Source: Oreocharis arfaki (Eukaryota; Chordata; Aves; Passeriformes; Paramythiidae). From it: a stretch of DNA of 64,000 nt. Within the stretch, counting starts at the first letter, position 1, and every line of letters begins with the position of its first letter. Position numbers and translations under genes: made by a program. This document shows positions 13,301-26,600 of this stretch, piece after piece. Under the pieces are notes generated by a model, which saw nothing but the letters and a program-made list of their open reading frames with translations, was not told the DNA's origin and did no database searches. The stretch lies in NCBI GenBank assembly GCA_013398015.1, contig VZRR01012875.1:247053-311052 (forward strand), given 5' to 3'.

Positions 13301-16229
13301 AAAGTGCGGTACCGATGTTTTAGAGATTAACAGCACAAATAATACACATTTCCAAATGGCATATGACAATGTTTGGTAAATAAAAAATGAGATACCATTG
13401 GTGCTTTTGGGTCCTAGAGTACAACAGTAACTCGTGCATTTACTCTAAAAACGTTGCTGCTGCATCTCAGTGCATTTTTATATCTACTTATCTTCCTAGA
13501 ATACGTGATATGATCACTTCAAAACTGTGAAGGGCTCAGGAGAAGTTACTGAGTGAAACACTAGATGTGACAGACCAGAAAAGACGCATCCTGGCCTTAA
13601 GCTGCTTAACTACTCAAAGTGTTCATAAAAAGCTTTACTTCCTTTTTTTTCATATGTATATATAATTTTCTCCTGATGACTTCAGCATTAATGAAAAAAA
13701 TCTAAAATAAAAAAAATTAATTTGTTTCAACAAAGCTATCCTAACATTATGGAGATAAAGTGGAAATAACCTGAACGATACTTTCCACTGAAATAAAACA
13801 CTGGTATGAAAGATGCAGCAGAGTTTGCAAACTGTAGCAGCATATTTCTAAACCAACACCAAACACAAATCTGAATTCTGGTCAAATCTCATATTTGCTG
13901 GTAGAATGTACAAGCTTTTTCATGTGATATCTGTACTATCAATTGATCTGCTTTAGAGTGGTGCATACTGAACAAGTAATAAGAGCCAAAAAAACCACAG
14001 AGCCCCTCTAGCAAAGCAAGTGGCTTTCTGATGTCCTTGCTGACAGGGTTTCATAAGAATTATGAGAAGTGATGAAGACTCACCATGAGAGACAAAGACA
14101 AAAGATGTGGTTGGATTGTAGTAGCCGCTCCTCCTCCCTTCCTGCTGGACATACAGGAACATTAACTAGCCAGAGCTGTGAACCCACCACATTTCACTCA
14201 CTGAAGTCAAAAATAGCTGTTTTCTGAGAAACATCCCAGTGAATTTATTCCTCTGTTCTGGATGCTGGCCAGCTCTCCTGCACTGCCACAGCCACACAGT
14301 CAGGAAAAAGATCCAACAGAATCAGGAACATGTGCAAGATACAAAAGGGACGATCAGGGCATAACCCCAAACCCTTGGTGTATCTCCCTGGATACTCCAC
14401 TGCTTTGAACAAAAGTAAAAGCATTACTGGATGAACATTTTGTCCCTATTCACTGTAGGGCCACAGGGAGGTGGAGAACATTTGCTATCTGTGCCAGTGA
14501 TGACCCAGCCTCATCATCCATGATGCATCACTTCTCAGTTTGCTTCAGAAGAAAAAAGGATGTTCTCATGTTCAAGTCATGCCTGGTGATACTAGCAAAA
14601 AATGCCTAAAAAGCCTACAGGTGCAGAAACACCCTGGGCAGAATGCATTATTGGCTTCAGCATCTCAAAGAAGGACCCCATCAAATCAAGCAAAGCTGAT
14701 TTCAGAAACACTTAATGTTCTATGATTACAGAGCAGGTTTTGAGGCACGACCAGTTTTACTCAGGATGGGCCTTAAGCAAGGGCTTTGTGAATTTTCAGA
14801 GTGAACCAGGATCCTATCAGTGCAGTAAGCAAACTCTGATGGCAAAATTCACCAAGCATAAAATTGCTTTCAGCTCTATTTATCTGGAGGCAGAGTGGAC
14901 AAACCTGTGTTGGAATCCAAGTCCTTCCCACACCCTCCAACAGGTTGCTCAGGGCTCACACAACACCACCAGCTCCTATCTCTGAACTAAGCTGTCATTT
15001 TCATTCTACATCTAAAGATGGATTCGGTAGTTCCAAGATAAAGTCCTTGAAAAGGGACACCAAAATTAAAAATTCTCCACAGGTGAAATGCAAGGGTTGC
15101 TGCCTGAATTACAGCAAACTACCATTCTTCAGCTTCTTGTACAGGTTCAGCTAAAGGAAAGCCTCACACTCCAGCTTTATTCACAGGTTGCTGGCTGAAG
15201 CTTCTGTAAGGGTTCATAATTGCCTTATATTTTAGCCCAAACCACCTGCCACAAGACTCGTACTAACACATAACAGATCAGGCAAAAAATGGAAATACGA
15301 CAAAGGAGCAAAAAAGTCAAGATCTTTGCTCTAAATTCTCATGGGGAACTGGTTGTGAGTTTTGACTGATCTTCAGAGCCTCACCTGATATTTCCTAACC
15401 CAAATTATTGTATGATCTACAGGGCTGCTTTTCACTCCTGTGATAACTACAGCTGCTGCTGGGAGGTTCTCCAGGACTATCCTGTGTACCAGCAGATGCC
15501 CTAGCCCTGCTGCACCTGAGCATCCTTTCCCGATGCCTGAACTGGATTTTCAGAACTACAAGTCTTTTTTACTATTAAAACCTTGTGAGACCATGTACAT
15601 TGTTCAGTGGGTGAACATGATCTTGTTTACTGCCTTGTGCTCCAAGAGCCTTCCACCACATGACAGGGTAAAAAACACACAAAAAGCAACAGCCTCAATC
15701 AGGCCAGGATGGACAAGGACAGCACAGCCTTGATTGTACTTGGGTGATGCTTTATGACACAGGACAGGAAATGGAAAGGACTCCATTTCAGGCATAATGA
15801 TAAGCTGCATAAATTGGCCAAGTTGTTTGCTATAAAATGACTCATTTCTGTCTCTAAGTATTTATCTATAAATAATATCAATGCCATTTGTGGGGTTATT
15901 TTTCCTCTTGGCTTATGATGCTATTGCACTCACTTGACTCATTCACCTACCCCAGCTGACATGTGCAGCAACTTTTGCAGTGACCCCAGCCTCTCTGCCT
16001 TTTCCTCCCAGACCCCCACCAAACTGAAACATGGGAAAATAGCTCTGCCACTCAACTTACAGGTGCAGCCAGGGATCCAGGTACTCTGAAATCTTCCACG
16101 ATTACTTTGCTCGATTCTGTTTCACTGCAGGGTGAAGAAGAATGCTTCGCATTCACTTTCTTTTTCCTCTTCTGTGTTGAAGGAAATAAAGCCACATTCA
16201 TTCCAATTATTAGTACTATCTAAAACCTT
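10351..16229. other. non-coding, nothing recognised
   Basis: Unique sequence. A minus-strand frame of 168 codons (13156 down to 12650) and several frames of about 60-97 codons show no known domain. No transposon ends, long tandem repeats or RNA genes were seen. Confidence 0.6.
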
Positions 16230-16420
16230 TCAAATAACGAGGCATATGGGCAGCTAAACATGCACAAACTAATCAGCTTTTACTGCCTGATAAAGTGTCA
16301 CACTTATCGTGTTCCCTGATCAGCCGAGCTTATTAGTTCACTGCATATGACAGTCACAAATTTGCATCTATTATCCCCTGTCTGGAGATTTAAAAGCTTC
16401 CTGTTATGCAGAGATTATCC
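16230..16420. promoter_or_regulatory. candidate conserved non-coding element
   Basis: A unique block carrying several GATA-type cores (TGATAAAG, CTTATC, AGATTATCC nearby) and an octamer-like ATTTGCATC near 16360. The clustering is suggestive of an enhancer but each motif is short and expected by chance at some rate. Confidence 0.2.
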
Positions 16421-19400
16421 ATCAGTGGAGGCAATTCTTGAGGGAGAGAAAAGAATATGTTAGTTCAGTTCTAGCTTTACTAGGCAGGCCTTGTTGGATT
16501 TATTATCTTAATCTGTTACATTGGCTGAAACCATTACAGCTGTCCTTATCCAGCTATCTCAGAAGTGAATGACAATGTACTAGTAATAATTTTACTAAAC
16601 ATTCTTCAGAATCCTTAAGAGCATAAGTCAAATGGAGCTTCTTTTTCTTTGCTTTAACGATTTTTCAGTATGTGCTACTACAGCCAAAAAGGTACCTGGG
16701 CAGGTGTGAAAGTACTTTGGGTGGTGCACTGCCTGGAAATCAAAGAAACAGCTTCATCCTGCCCATTGGGAAGGGAGGGAGGGAGCAGATGCTCCAGGAC
16801 AGGGCAGGCTCTCACCTCTCTGCAGATCATGGGGAGCCAAGAGACTTTACCTTGCTTATTCACCTGTTGAAGAGAGCAATTAGGTCTTAATTCTTTATTT
16901 ACAACTTAGAGAAATGGAATAAAGGTGAAAAATTGCTTTAAAGACTTGGCTAGAGCTTCTTGTTCTCCATCTCCTCCCCCTGAAACAAGAGCTTACATCA
17001 TCTCTGCTCTTCCACTGCAGTCAGTGGCTCCCACTGCCCACAGTTTTGGTGAAGCAATCTGTCCTCTCCTCTTCTCAACCATGCGCTTTTACATCCTAAT
17101 GCACAGACATGCAGTCAGCCTCCAAAAATAAATTACAGATAATCTTTATCTAGGTATATATATTCCAAGCAGAGGAAGCAACAATTGGAAATTGGAGCCA
17201 AACAGTTTATCTTGCAAGCATCGGGGCTAACCCACGTGGGGTTCTATACTGTTATTTTATTTTCTTGATTGTGCCAGTCTCCTCCTCATTATTACCTTCA
17301 GCCAGGAGAGGGGGGAGGGGGAAAGAAAGAGGCTGATACTTATTCCAACCGTGAATCAGCAAACAGAAGGTAGTACATGAGCATTCAGGCTGGCATCTTC
17401 CCTAAAGAGAATAATTGTGGCAAGCTTGCTTGGCCTTCTGCCACTTTGCACTCCTGCAAGAGAGTCTCTGCATGGCATTTCCTGCCATCCTGCCCCTCCG
17501 AAAGAGCATGGGTAGTTAGTGTAATTGTGCTCTCTAACGAGCCGAAAAGAGGGAATTAGCTGCCCTTTACTTTCTACTCAGGTCAGCTAATCCTCAAGGC
17601 GGTCAGGCAAGTTGCAGAGAGAATGCCACACAGAGCTCTCAGCAGGCAGAGGGGCGAGTCCAGCAGCAGCAGTTGTACAGCCTGCCTCCAAATCTGGAGT
17701 GTGAGGCAGGAGGGGAGGGAGAGGGACAACTGGCTTAACAAGGCTGGTGGGTGTATAAGCATCTCTTCCACAGGCCCACAGGAATGAGAAGGAAAACTGA
17801 AGAATTAAACTCATTCTCTTGATCTTCTCAGAAAGAACTGGACTACAGACTGAAAGTTTCAAAAATTAGATGGTAACTGGCAAAGCAATTCTCAGTTGTG
17901 TGTGCAAAGACTATAAAATCACTGTTCCATTTCTCCATTTTCTTTCCATTTTTCCAAGCAATATGCCTAATCTGAACCATATTTGAGTAAAATAACATCT
18001 AGATTGCAAAGCTCAACATGCTTAAGGTGATGTCTTTCATAAATATGTTAGAGTACCTAGTGATGTTTATTCATGCCCTTGTAACATTGGTGCTGCTGCA
18101 TAAACACCTGCTTTGGCTAACCACTGCACCTCCCTTGCTTGATCCAATTTCACAAATCGGATCATCACTGAACCAAATCAAAAACTGTGGCAATCCCAGA
18201 GCACCTCCCTACGGCAGCCAGTAAGAGGCAGGATTTCTGGCAAAAGCGTGGATTCTCCAGAATGGATTTTTGATAACCAGTAACAAAAAGTAAAACAGCA
18301 GAAATATCTACTTAATTCTCAGTGTTCATACACTGCAAGGCTGTGTGACAAGTGAAAGAAATGGAGAAAGCAGCAACAACTTCGTTGTGATAAGCAGTGC
18401 TTTCATGCTTTGCAAGACACCCTTTTGCCAGCCGTGTCTGTCGTTCATAAAGGCAGAGCCACGTAACTGGTGGAGAAAGAGAAACGTTACCCTCATTTGC
18501 ACAGGTACAGCTGAGTGCTCCAGCAAACAGTGCAACAAAAGGTCACTACTGTTTATAATCCTGTTCTGACAACTGGCCTGTGCAGCTCCAGCACTGCCAT
18601 CCTTGAGCACAAGGCACTTAAGAGTCACAAAAAGATTACTGTAATTTTTCTGGTAAATCTCTTCTAAAACCCACAAACCAACCAGGATGAACCAGAGCTG
18701 CCATACACTACAATTTTATATGAAAACTATAAAAGATATCATGTGAAGAAATAAATTCTCTCCGATTTAGTGACTGGGAAGCTGAAGCCAAAAAAAATAA
18801 AGATGGCTTTGTAGCTGCCAGCCGGGTCCAAACAGCAGCCAGTGGCCTGGTGTCTCACCCCTCTGCTCCTGCAGTTTATTCTTCACATTGCATTGCCCCT
18901 TGAGACTAAGCAACTAAATATTTATAAGAACTGAAGTATTTAGAAGAGAAGAACATTAAAGCAAGGGGGAAAAAAAGAAAAATAAAGAAACAAAATCTTT
19001 TGCAAATTAGGAACAAACCACCCCTGCTGTTAAATAGTTTGTAACCAAGGGTACTGTGCCATTCTCTCAGGTCTTTTTCACCCAAACTATTGATTTCCTG
19101 GGGGAATCAGCTTTACAGGTTTAATTCAGTCTGTGGAGGTAACAAAAGATAAGCCATTCATTGAGACCATTTCCCTGCTCTGTTCATGAGACTCGAGCCA
19201 AGTTCTGCCCTGGAGAAGAGGCACACCAATCTCTATTGACAGCAAAAATACAGAGAGATGCAAGTCCCAATTTAATTGTGACTATTTAAATCACTGAAAA
19301 TAAACTGTTTTCCCAAGAGCTTCATGAGAGAAAATGGAAGTCAAAACTATTTTTTATTCAAGTAAACAAACTGGAAGAGTAGACAATCTTGTTAATGAAA

Positions 19401-20564
19401 CACACTGAAAATAGCTGAAAGAATAATGCCAAGAGTTGCAAACAAGACATGCTTTAGAATGTGGAGCTGCAGCTGATTAGCAGTCCCGTCTTTATTTTCT
19501 AATGGTATGTAATTAGCGGTTTCTTAAAGGAGATGCACATGGCATTTCTTCAAACTAAGCACAGGCTCTGTTTGCTGAAGACATGGGGCTTCATTCTTAT
19601 CTCAAACGTGTTGCAGTGCCAGGATGTGCCCTTTCTTAAAGCTGTGTTCTCAAATAACTACTCTACTGCATTTCAACACCACTAGGCTCATTCTCTGAAG
19701 TCTTTTAGAATGTCACAGAAAGGAGTATTTTTTAACATTTCAGCCGTTATCTTTTAGTAAAAAGGAATGCATAATACCAAGAGTGTATTTGCCAAGGAAG
19801 CTGACTGGTTTATTTGAATATTTGCACAGCTTTTGCAGCAAATCTCCTTCACTGTTTCTTCTGCATTTTCGGATCAGAGGAGAAAAACCCAAGTATTTCA
19901 GTAGCATACAAATGGAGCAAACAATACTAGCCCCAAGAGAGTGGGGAGGAGGAAAAAGTCTACAAGCACATGCAGGAAGAACAGAAATTAACTTTTTAAC
20001 CGAGTAAGGGAAAAATTTCATGCAATCATAGACCTTACTGCAACAGAGTTAGTACAAAGGAGCACAATATAAGTTGTCGTGCAGCTAAATTAAACATCAG
20101 CAAAAAAGTAATGACGTAATACACCTCCCTGGCGAAGAGTGAGCAGAACATTCAGAGAGTTACAGCATGGTGTGCACTAGAGTCCATGTCAGCACAAGTC
20201 ATCTTACTGCTCACATTGCCAATTATCTCAATCAATACAACATTTTTTCCACCCCAAAATGAGCTTTTGCATTGATGTTGCAAATGTCACAGTGCATCCT
20301 AATGCCTACAACAAATAGAAGGACCACATGTGCACCTGTGGCTCACTATTCCTCCCAGGGCACATTTCTTTGTGCAACAAAGGCATCAGCTGTCCATACT
20401 GAGGTCCTCCAGAATGATGGAACTATTGTTATCCAAATCCAAACACTCCAAACGGCATGGAGCTTGTGTCTGGGCAAAAGTCACACGCATGGAAAGAATT
20501 TCAGCTTAGAAAAATCCCACAAAGAATTAAATTTGGAATTAAGCTGTGTCTAAACAAACCAAGC
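16421..20564. other. non-coding, purine-rich patch
   Basis: No gene recognised. A G/A-rich patch with G-runs lies at about 17305-17332. Everything else is unique sequence with short overlapping frames. Confidence 0.6.
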
Positions 20565-20673
20565 AATGAAACACGTTCAAGTCTCTATTTTTTTTTTCTC
20601 CCCATACCTCACTAGGCANGAATGAAACACATTGAAGTCTCTGTTTTTTTTCTCCCCATACCTCACTAGGCAT
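20565..20673. repeat. 56-bp tandem duplication beside an N
   Basis: Two near-identical units, 20565-20618 and 20621-20673, each starting AATGAAACAC, running through AGTCTCT, a T-run and CTCCCCATACCTCACTAGGCA. They differ by a few bases and by T-run length. A single N at 20619 sits exactly at the junction, so the duplication may be real and recent or may be an assembly join error. Confidence 0.9.
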
Positions 20674-23600
20674 GCATACCCCTCATCTCAGCCAAATATT
20701 TGTGAGAAGAAAAAGTATGAAGGCTGAGAAGCTTTAAATGTCTTGTTCTGCCATATTTGCAATTGCTTTTTCATTTGGAATTGTCAAAACACCCACTTCC
20801 AACTAATTGCAGGAAAAGGCATGGGAAGAGAATCAGAGAGAAACTGCTTTGTTCTGCCCAGCTCCCAGAAAGAAGCAATCAGCCCTTCTGGGCAAGCCTG
20901 GCTGGAAAAGAGTTGAGATTACACCCGTGGGATGTCCCCTCCTCCAAACCCTTTCCCGGGAAGCACAGGCATGCAGCTCTGCTATGACACTGTTCTTGCC
21001 ATCTTCGTGCAGGAATGGCAGAGACAAGTAGAGGTTCTCAGGGACACCAAAAGCTTTTTCTTGTATTCCTTCACAGCCACTTAGATCCAAACCTTGATCC
21101 CCAAAGTTTCATGCAAATAAGCTAGAAAGTCAGGAGTTCAAATCATTTTCATAGGTAGACATCAGAACAGAAGTGAAAATATGAAAGCCAAGGCAGAGCA
21201 GAGCTGAGAGATGGGAGACAGAAGAACTGAATGCCTTGGAGCTATCTTTTCCACATTCCCTTTGCAATCTGTATTACCAACTTCTCTGTTGAGGCATACC
21301 AGAATTTAGCATATTTTCAGGTATTTGAGGAAGCAAAACATGTCAAAGCACATAATACCACATTTTATCTAGAAGAATACTTTATTCTACTGGCAGAAAT
21401 ATGCATTTTGCAATATCTTAAATTGTATGTGCAGCAGCTGATTAAATGTCTAAGTAAAGTTTTACTTCAGGCAGATGGAAAATGGAGAAAAAAAAAATCC
21501 TCCATGAAAGATATGCAGTGAAGGACAGACAAGTGCAGTAAGGGGTATCCACACGTGCACCCACCAGTCTCACCTGATGGGAAGAGGCATTGCAGGCTTT
21601 TCAAGTGACAGCATTTGGGCAGCAGGCAGGGACCTGGCTCTGCAGCAGTGGGACCCCAGGGGTGTGGGTCCCCAGGCTGCTGAGCAAGACACACACATCT
21701 CAAGTCTTGCTGGAGCCAGGACTCTCCTCCTGACCATTTCTCAGTTTTACCTAGGAACACAGTGCAGCTGAGGGCCTGCAGGTACTGCAGAACAAAGTCT
21801 TCCTTTGTGACATATTATGGAAGAGACAATAACAGATAAGAAGCCACTACCCCCTTCATAAAGGTGGGGCTTAAAAAAAAACCAAATCAAGTCCCTCTTG
21901 AAACCCTTTCTCCACAGACACTCCTGCCTTCAGGGTTCTGGTAAACTTCTGGAGCTAGAATTCACAAGAAGCAAAGCACCACAACGCAGAAGTAGAAAAC
22001 AAATGGATCTGCTGTTTAACTCACCTTGTCAGTGACCCAGGAAGCTCATTACAATTCTGAAAGCTTTCCTTTTGACTCTAAGCAGATGCCTTACAAACAC
22101 AGCCAGAAGTGAATCTGTAGATAAAATACCAGATAATGCAGTACCAGATAAAATCAGGTACTGCAACCACATGCCTGGAGTCTTAGCGCCAAACTCAGGA
22201 TCCTGCCCTTTTTCCATTGCTTGTGCAATACTCAGGAAGAAAGACCAGGCCAGCATGGATTTTGCCACAGAAAGTTTTCATTCACTATTGACTTGTCATG
22301 TTCCAAGAGCTCATTAGAAGGCACAAATAGAAGGACACCTATCTTGGTGACACATTTCATGCAGGATTAAACTGGATAGATACACCATCTCAGTTCTGTG
22401 CTGAGCCAAAGCAGAGCACTTCGTGCTGGAAGACAAAATAAAGACATGAGTCAACCATAAATCTTCAGCCATCTTCAGGGTCAGGTGGCATCTAAGCAGA
22501 CTTTCAGGATCGTAAGTTTTGATGGGTCACCCAACCCCTCACCAAAGGCTCTGGTCTCAATTCCTTATCTTCAAAAGAGGGTGAACAAAATTTGCTGTGG
22601 GGATGTGGGTAAAATATTGAAAGAACATCAGTCATAAGTACCTGTGAAATCCTGAAATCCAACAAATTGAACATTAGTGCAGGAAAAGTTGCGTTGGCTT
22701 AGATATTGAGTATCCTGCTAGTTATAATAATTTCTAGCTTACAGTGTTAAAATCTCTCTGTGCAGCAGCATATGAATTTTAAGACTAATTATTTGTAATG
22801 ACTGTTTGCTTCCAGATGTAATACAACTATTATTACTCTAATTACCCATTATTACTGTAACAGTATTCAAAAACTCCAGCATTCAAAAGCCACAAACCAT
22901 TTAGCAAACAAACATTCTTTTCTCACTGGGCAGTGGCTTTTATTATTTTGCCCTTCATGAAATCACTTACTGCCACTGCCTCATTCTTCACAGATATCTT
23001 CTGCAGAAAGGAAAAAACCCCAAACAATCAGCAAATCAGGATTAAAATTTCTTCCTCTGAGTTTCTACCATAAGGATCACTCTGTTACTATCCAGAGCAG
23101 CTTGCCCTACCTGGCCTTCCAGGCTGTGCTTCTGGCATTGTTCTGCCTATGCCGTACCCGAGTCGATGGGAGGGAAAGTAAAGCAGGCTCTGAGGCACTG
23201 ATGGAAGAGAAACCTCCTGCCTATGGAGCAAAAGCTGCTGCTGGAAAAGATCTCAGTGAGCAGCTTGTGTGCTGTGTGCAGCAGAGCCGTAGGTGCTCTC
23301 CATCAACAGCAGGACATGAGGCAGCATGAGATGCTCTGCTAGGACTGGGGGACTTAAATCCTGCTTTTATCATAGGATTAGATACTACAACCACTGTGGG
23401 CCAGCTGTTTTTTATCAAGAAAAAGGAGGCAGCACAGCACTCCTCTAGGAATACACTTAGCATGACAAACTCATTTATTCCCAGCAGTTGTTTACCACTC
23501 TGTACCTTTCCTAGAGCAAGTGAGAAAAAGGACAGGATCTGAACTCAGAAACGGCTTAAATGTTACAGTAGAAGTGGAGGCTGGGATGCAGATTCACTCC

Positions 23601-26600
23601 CCAGATCTACTGCAAGAATTTTTGTTTCTCTCCTGCACCTCAGCAGTGCTCTGCAGAAAGCAGAGATACCAGTGGGCAGTGTGATAATCTGCTAATGCCA
23701 GGGTTAATGTTAAACCTCATCTGTGTGGGACTTCAGAGTGGGAAGAGCTACTGACCATCGTTGCCCGATGTTATCAATTCCATTAATTTTCACCGAGGAA
23801 GCTTCCAGTCATTCTCCTTCCTGCTAGGACCAACCTACTGGAGCCAGTCCTCAGCACTGCTGAAGTCACCAGGGCTGTGAGCACACACCTAATACCAGGG
23901 TTATGGCACGACATGAGCCAGACTAAAAGCACCGGTGTCCCCTGGCCAGGTCCTGCCTCTTAACTCACGGCAAATCTCTCCTACCTGCCACTGACACTCA
24001 CCTATCCCAAGGAAAGGAAAACTGGCCACAAGAAGAAAAAATAACAAACAACTCAAAACTAGCTGGCTTGGCCAGGTCAATTGTTGGCTCCAAGACCATC
24101 ACTGGATGCAATCCTGGAAGGGGGAGAAGGTGCAATAGTTTCTGTCCCCAGGCACAGGGGACAGATAAGTCACACACCTGAAATGAAAGTAGCAGAAACC
24201 CACTGGTAAAAAAAATATATTTAAGAGCAGGAGCTGGTGAATTTATTTTCATTCATTTAGACTCAGCAAAATAGGTGGTCCTGCTTTTCAGCACTGTGTC
24301 CATGAGGCCCTCCTGTCTCCTTGTCTTTGGCTGGGAAAAAAGCTCCATGCTCAGTCTATCAAGACTGGGATCTGCAGGGCAGCCCTGAGGCAGTGGGTGC
24401 TCGATGGCCCTGTTTCCAGAGAGCCCCCAAGCTCCTTCTTGGTAACTTAGGCACGACTGCATTGTTCTATTTCTTTTGTACAATGAATTCATGTAAATCT
24501 TTAATTTAATTTCTAAATCAAGTGTCTTTCTAGTGTCAGCCTGGCACAAGGGGCACCACTAGGCAAGGCCTGACCGTGCCAGGAGAGGCTGGCCTTGCCT
24601 CTGACCCAGCAGAGCAGAGCACATGCCAGTGTTCCCAGTCACTGCAGCCCCACAGCTATATGGAAACTCACACCACAGACTGTACTGACTAGTATTTTGA
24701 GTTAACTGGGGGTGGTTACACAGAGTGAAAGAAAACTGTTCCATCTGGATTTTTACAAGAGAACTGCTCAGGAAGCTGAGCAGCCGCCATCAGAGCAGCT
24801 CAGCTGGGGCCGATGCCCAGGAGGGAGCCTGCAGACAGGGACACAGCTGCCCTGGGGACAGAGATTGCAGCCTGAGAAATGGCCTGACACTTGTTCCTCT
24901 CTGCACAGCCCCTTTAGCACATTTTCACCTCCAGAAATCCTCCTCTCCTCTGGCACACCCTTTGAGCAGTACCTAAGACCTCAGGGAGGGGAAAAGGGTA
25001 ACAGCTTCTGGAAGTACAGAGAAGTAATGAATTACAGTTGTACATATTAGATATGCATACATATATGTATGTGGATAGATTTGTCACGTATTTGAGCTGT
25101 TGTGAAACTATTCCCCCTAAAAATAACTCTAAGAGGCACAGAGGTTTCACCAGTCACCTTGCAAGAAATCACACGCTTTGGATACAGAAAAGGTGGATTT
25201 ATAGAGTTGTTTTATTTTCGCCAAGCTTTTTCCATGTTTCATAAAGCAGAACATGGTGTAATTTATTGCTTGTCTGGCATCTTTCACACCAAAAAGATTA
25301 CAAAAATGTTTCACTGCCAATTACAGCCAGCCAGCCTCACTCAAAGGCAGCAGAGCTAACACTGAACTTGCACAAGCTCAGAAGTTCATGGACAGATGAA
25401 AGATCTCGAAGCTCAATTACTTTTCATGAACAGAATCCTAAACATCTTCCTCCTAACCATATCCTTCTCAGGAAGAAGGATCTGAAAGCTGAAAAGCTCA
25501 ACAAAGATGGCTTGAAAGGAAACCTCTGAGGCAGGCTGGCTCTGCAAAAACATGTAACACAGTATTCCCAGGCATAGCATGCAGGCAGGGAAAAAAAAAA
25601 AAAAANAAGGAAGTTTTCTCCTCCCTCAATATGGCAACGATGGACCAGAACAATGAGCACAGTTAGAGTCACAGGATAAGAAAAACTGGCTATGGCAACA
25701 CAGCAGGGAAATTTTTAAATGAGCAGGATCATTTTTGTTTGACTTCGAAAAGAGAGGATATGACAATCCTCAGCCTGGCGTGGAGATATTTTTATTGCTT
25801 GACTTTTGCGTGAACCTATGAAGTTAGTATTTGGACAGTAAGAATATATTTCAGAGATGTAACAGTATGTCTATAGCGTGGCTGGCAGGGACTTGCAGCT
25901 TCTCTATTCCAAGCCTGAGGCAATAATGTCCTGGGTGACGTGTGTCTGCATGGAAGCACTGAACATCCATCAGGCTAAGGCAACTCACAATGCTCATGTG
26001 CTGACTTCAAAACCCATGAGGTACAGATGGCACTGAGACCTTTTTCCCCTAAATAAAGGGTTATTCTTCTTCTTTTAGAACATGGTTGAAGCCACAGACA
26101 AGATACAATGTTTGAAGTCTCAGGTTTAATTAGAGAGTTAAAGCAGCATATCTCCTTTTGTTAAAAGGACAGCCTGTATTGAATGTGTGACAATGAACCT
26201 GCTTCCAGGACAACCACCAGAGATGTTCCTGCAAGGAACTGTGGAGAAGGATGACAAAGAACTCACTCATCACAAACATTGCCATCTTTGCACTTTTGTG
26301 ACTCATCTCCTACTGATTTTAGTAGTAAGCAGAAAACCTTAAATGCAAATTCTATTTCTCATCCAGTTTTATCAAAGGCAACATCCAATGTTAAATCCAC
26401 AGTTAGTCAATATTTAAACACTTTAAATACTGAGGGAAGGAAGAGATGTTCATGTGGAAACTTATGGGGCTATTGCCACAGAAGTAAAATATTACAACCC
26501 ATGAAAGATATTAGGTCTTTGGGACAGAGCCGATTTAGATCTCACAAGTGCTGCAGCCAAGAGTTAAAGCAGACACTTCTTTATTTAATAGAGTCCCCTG

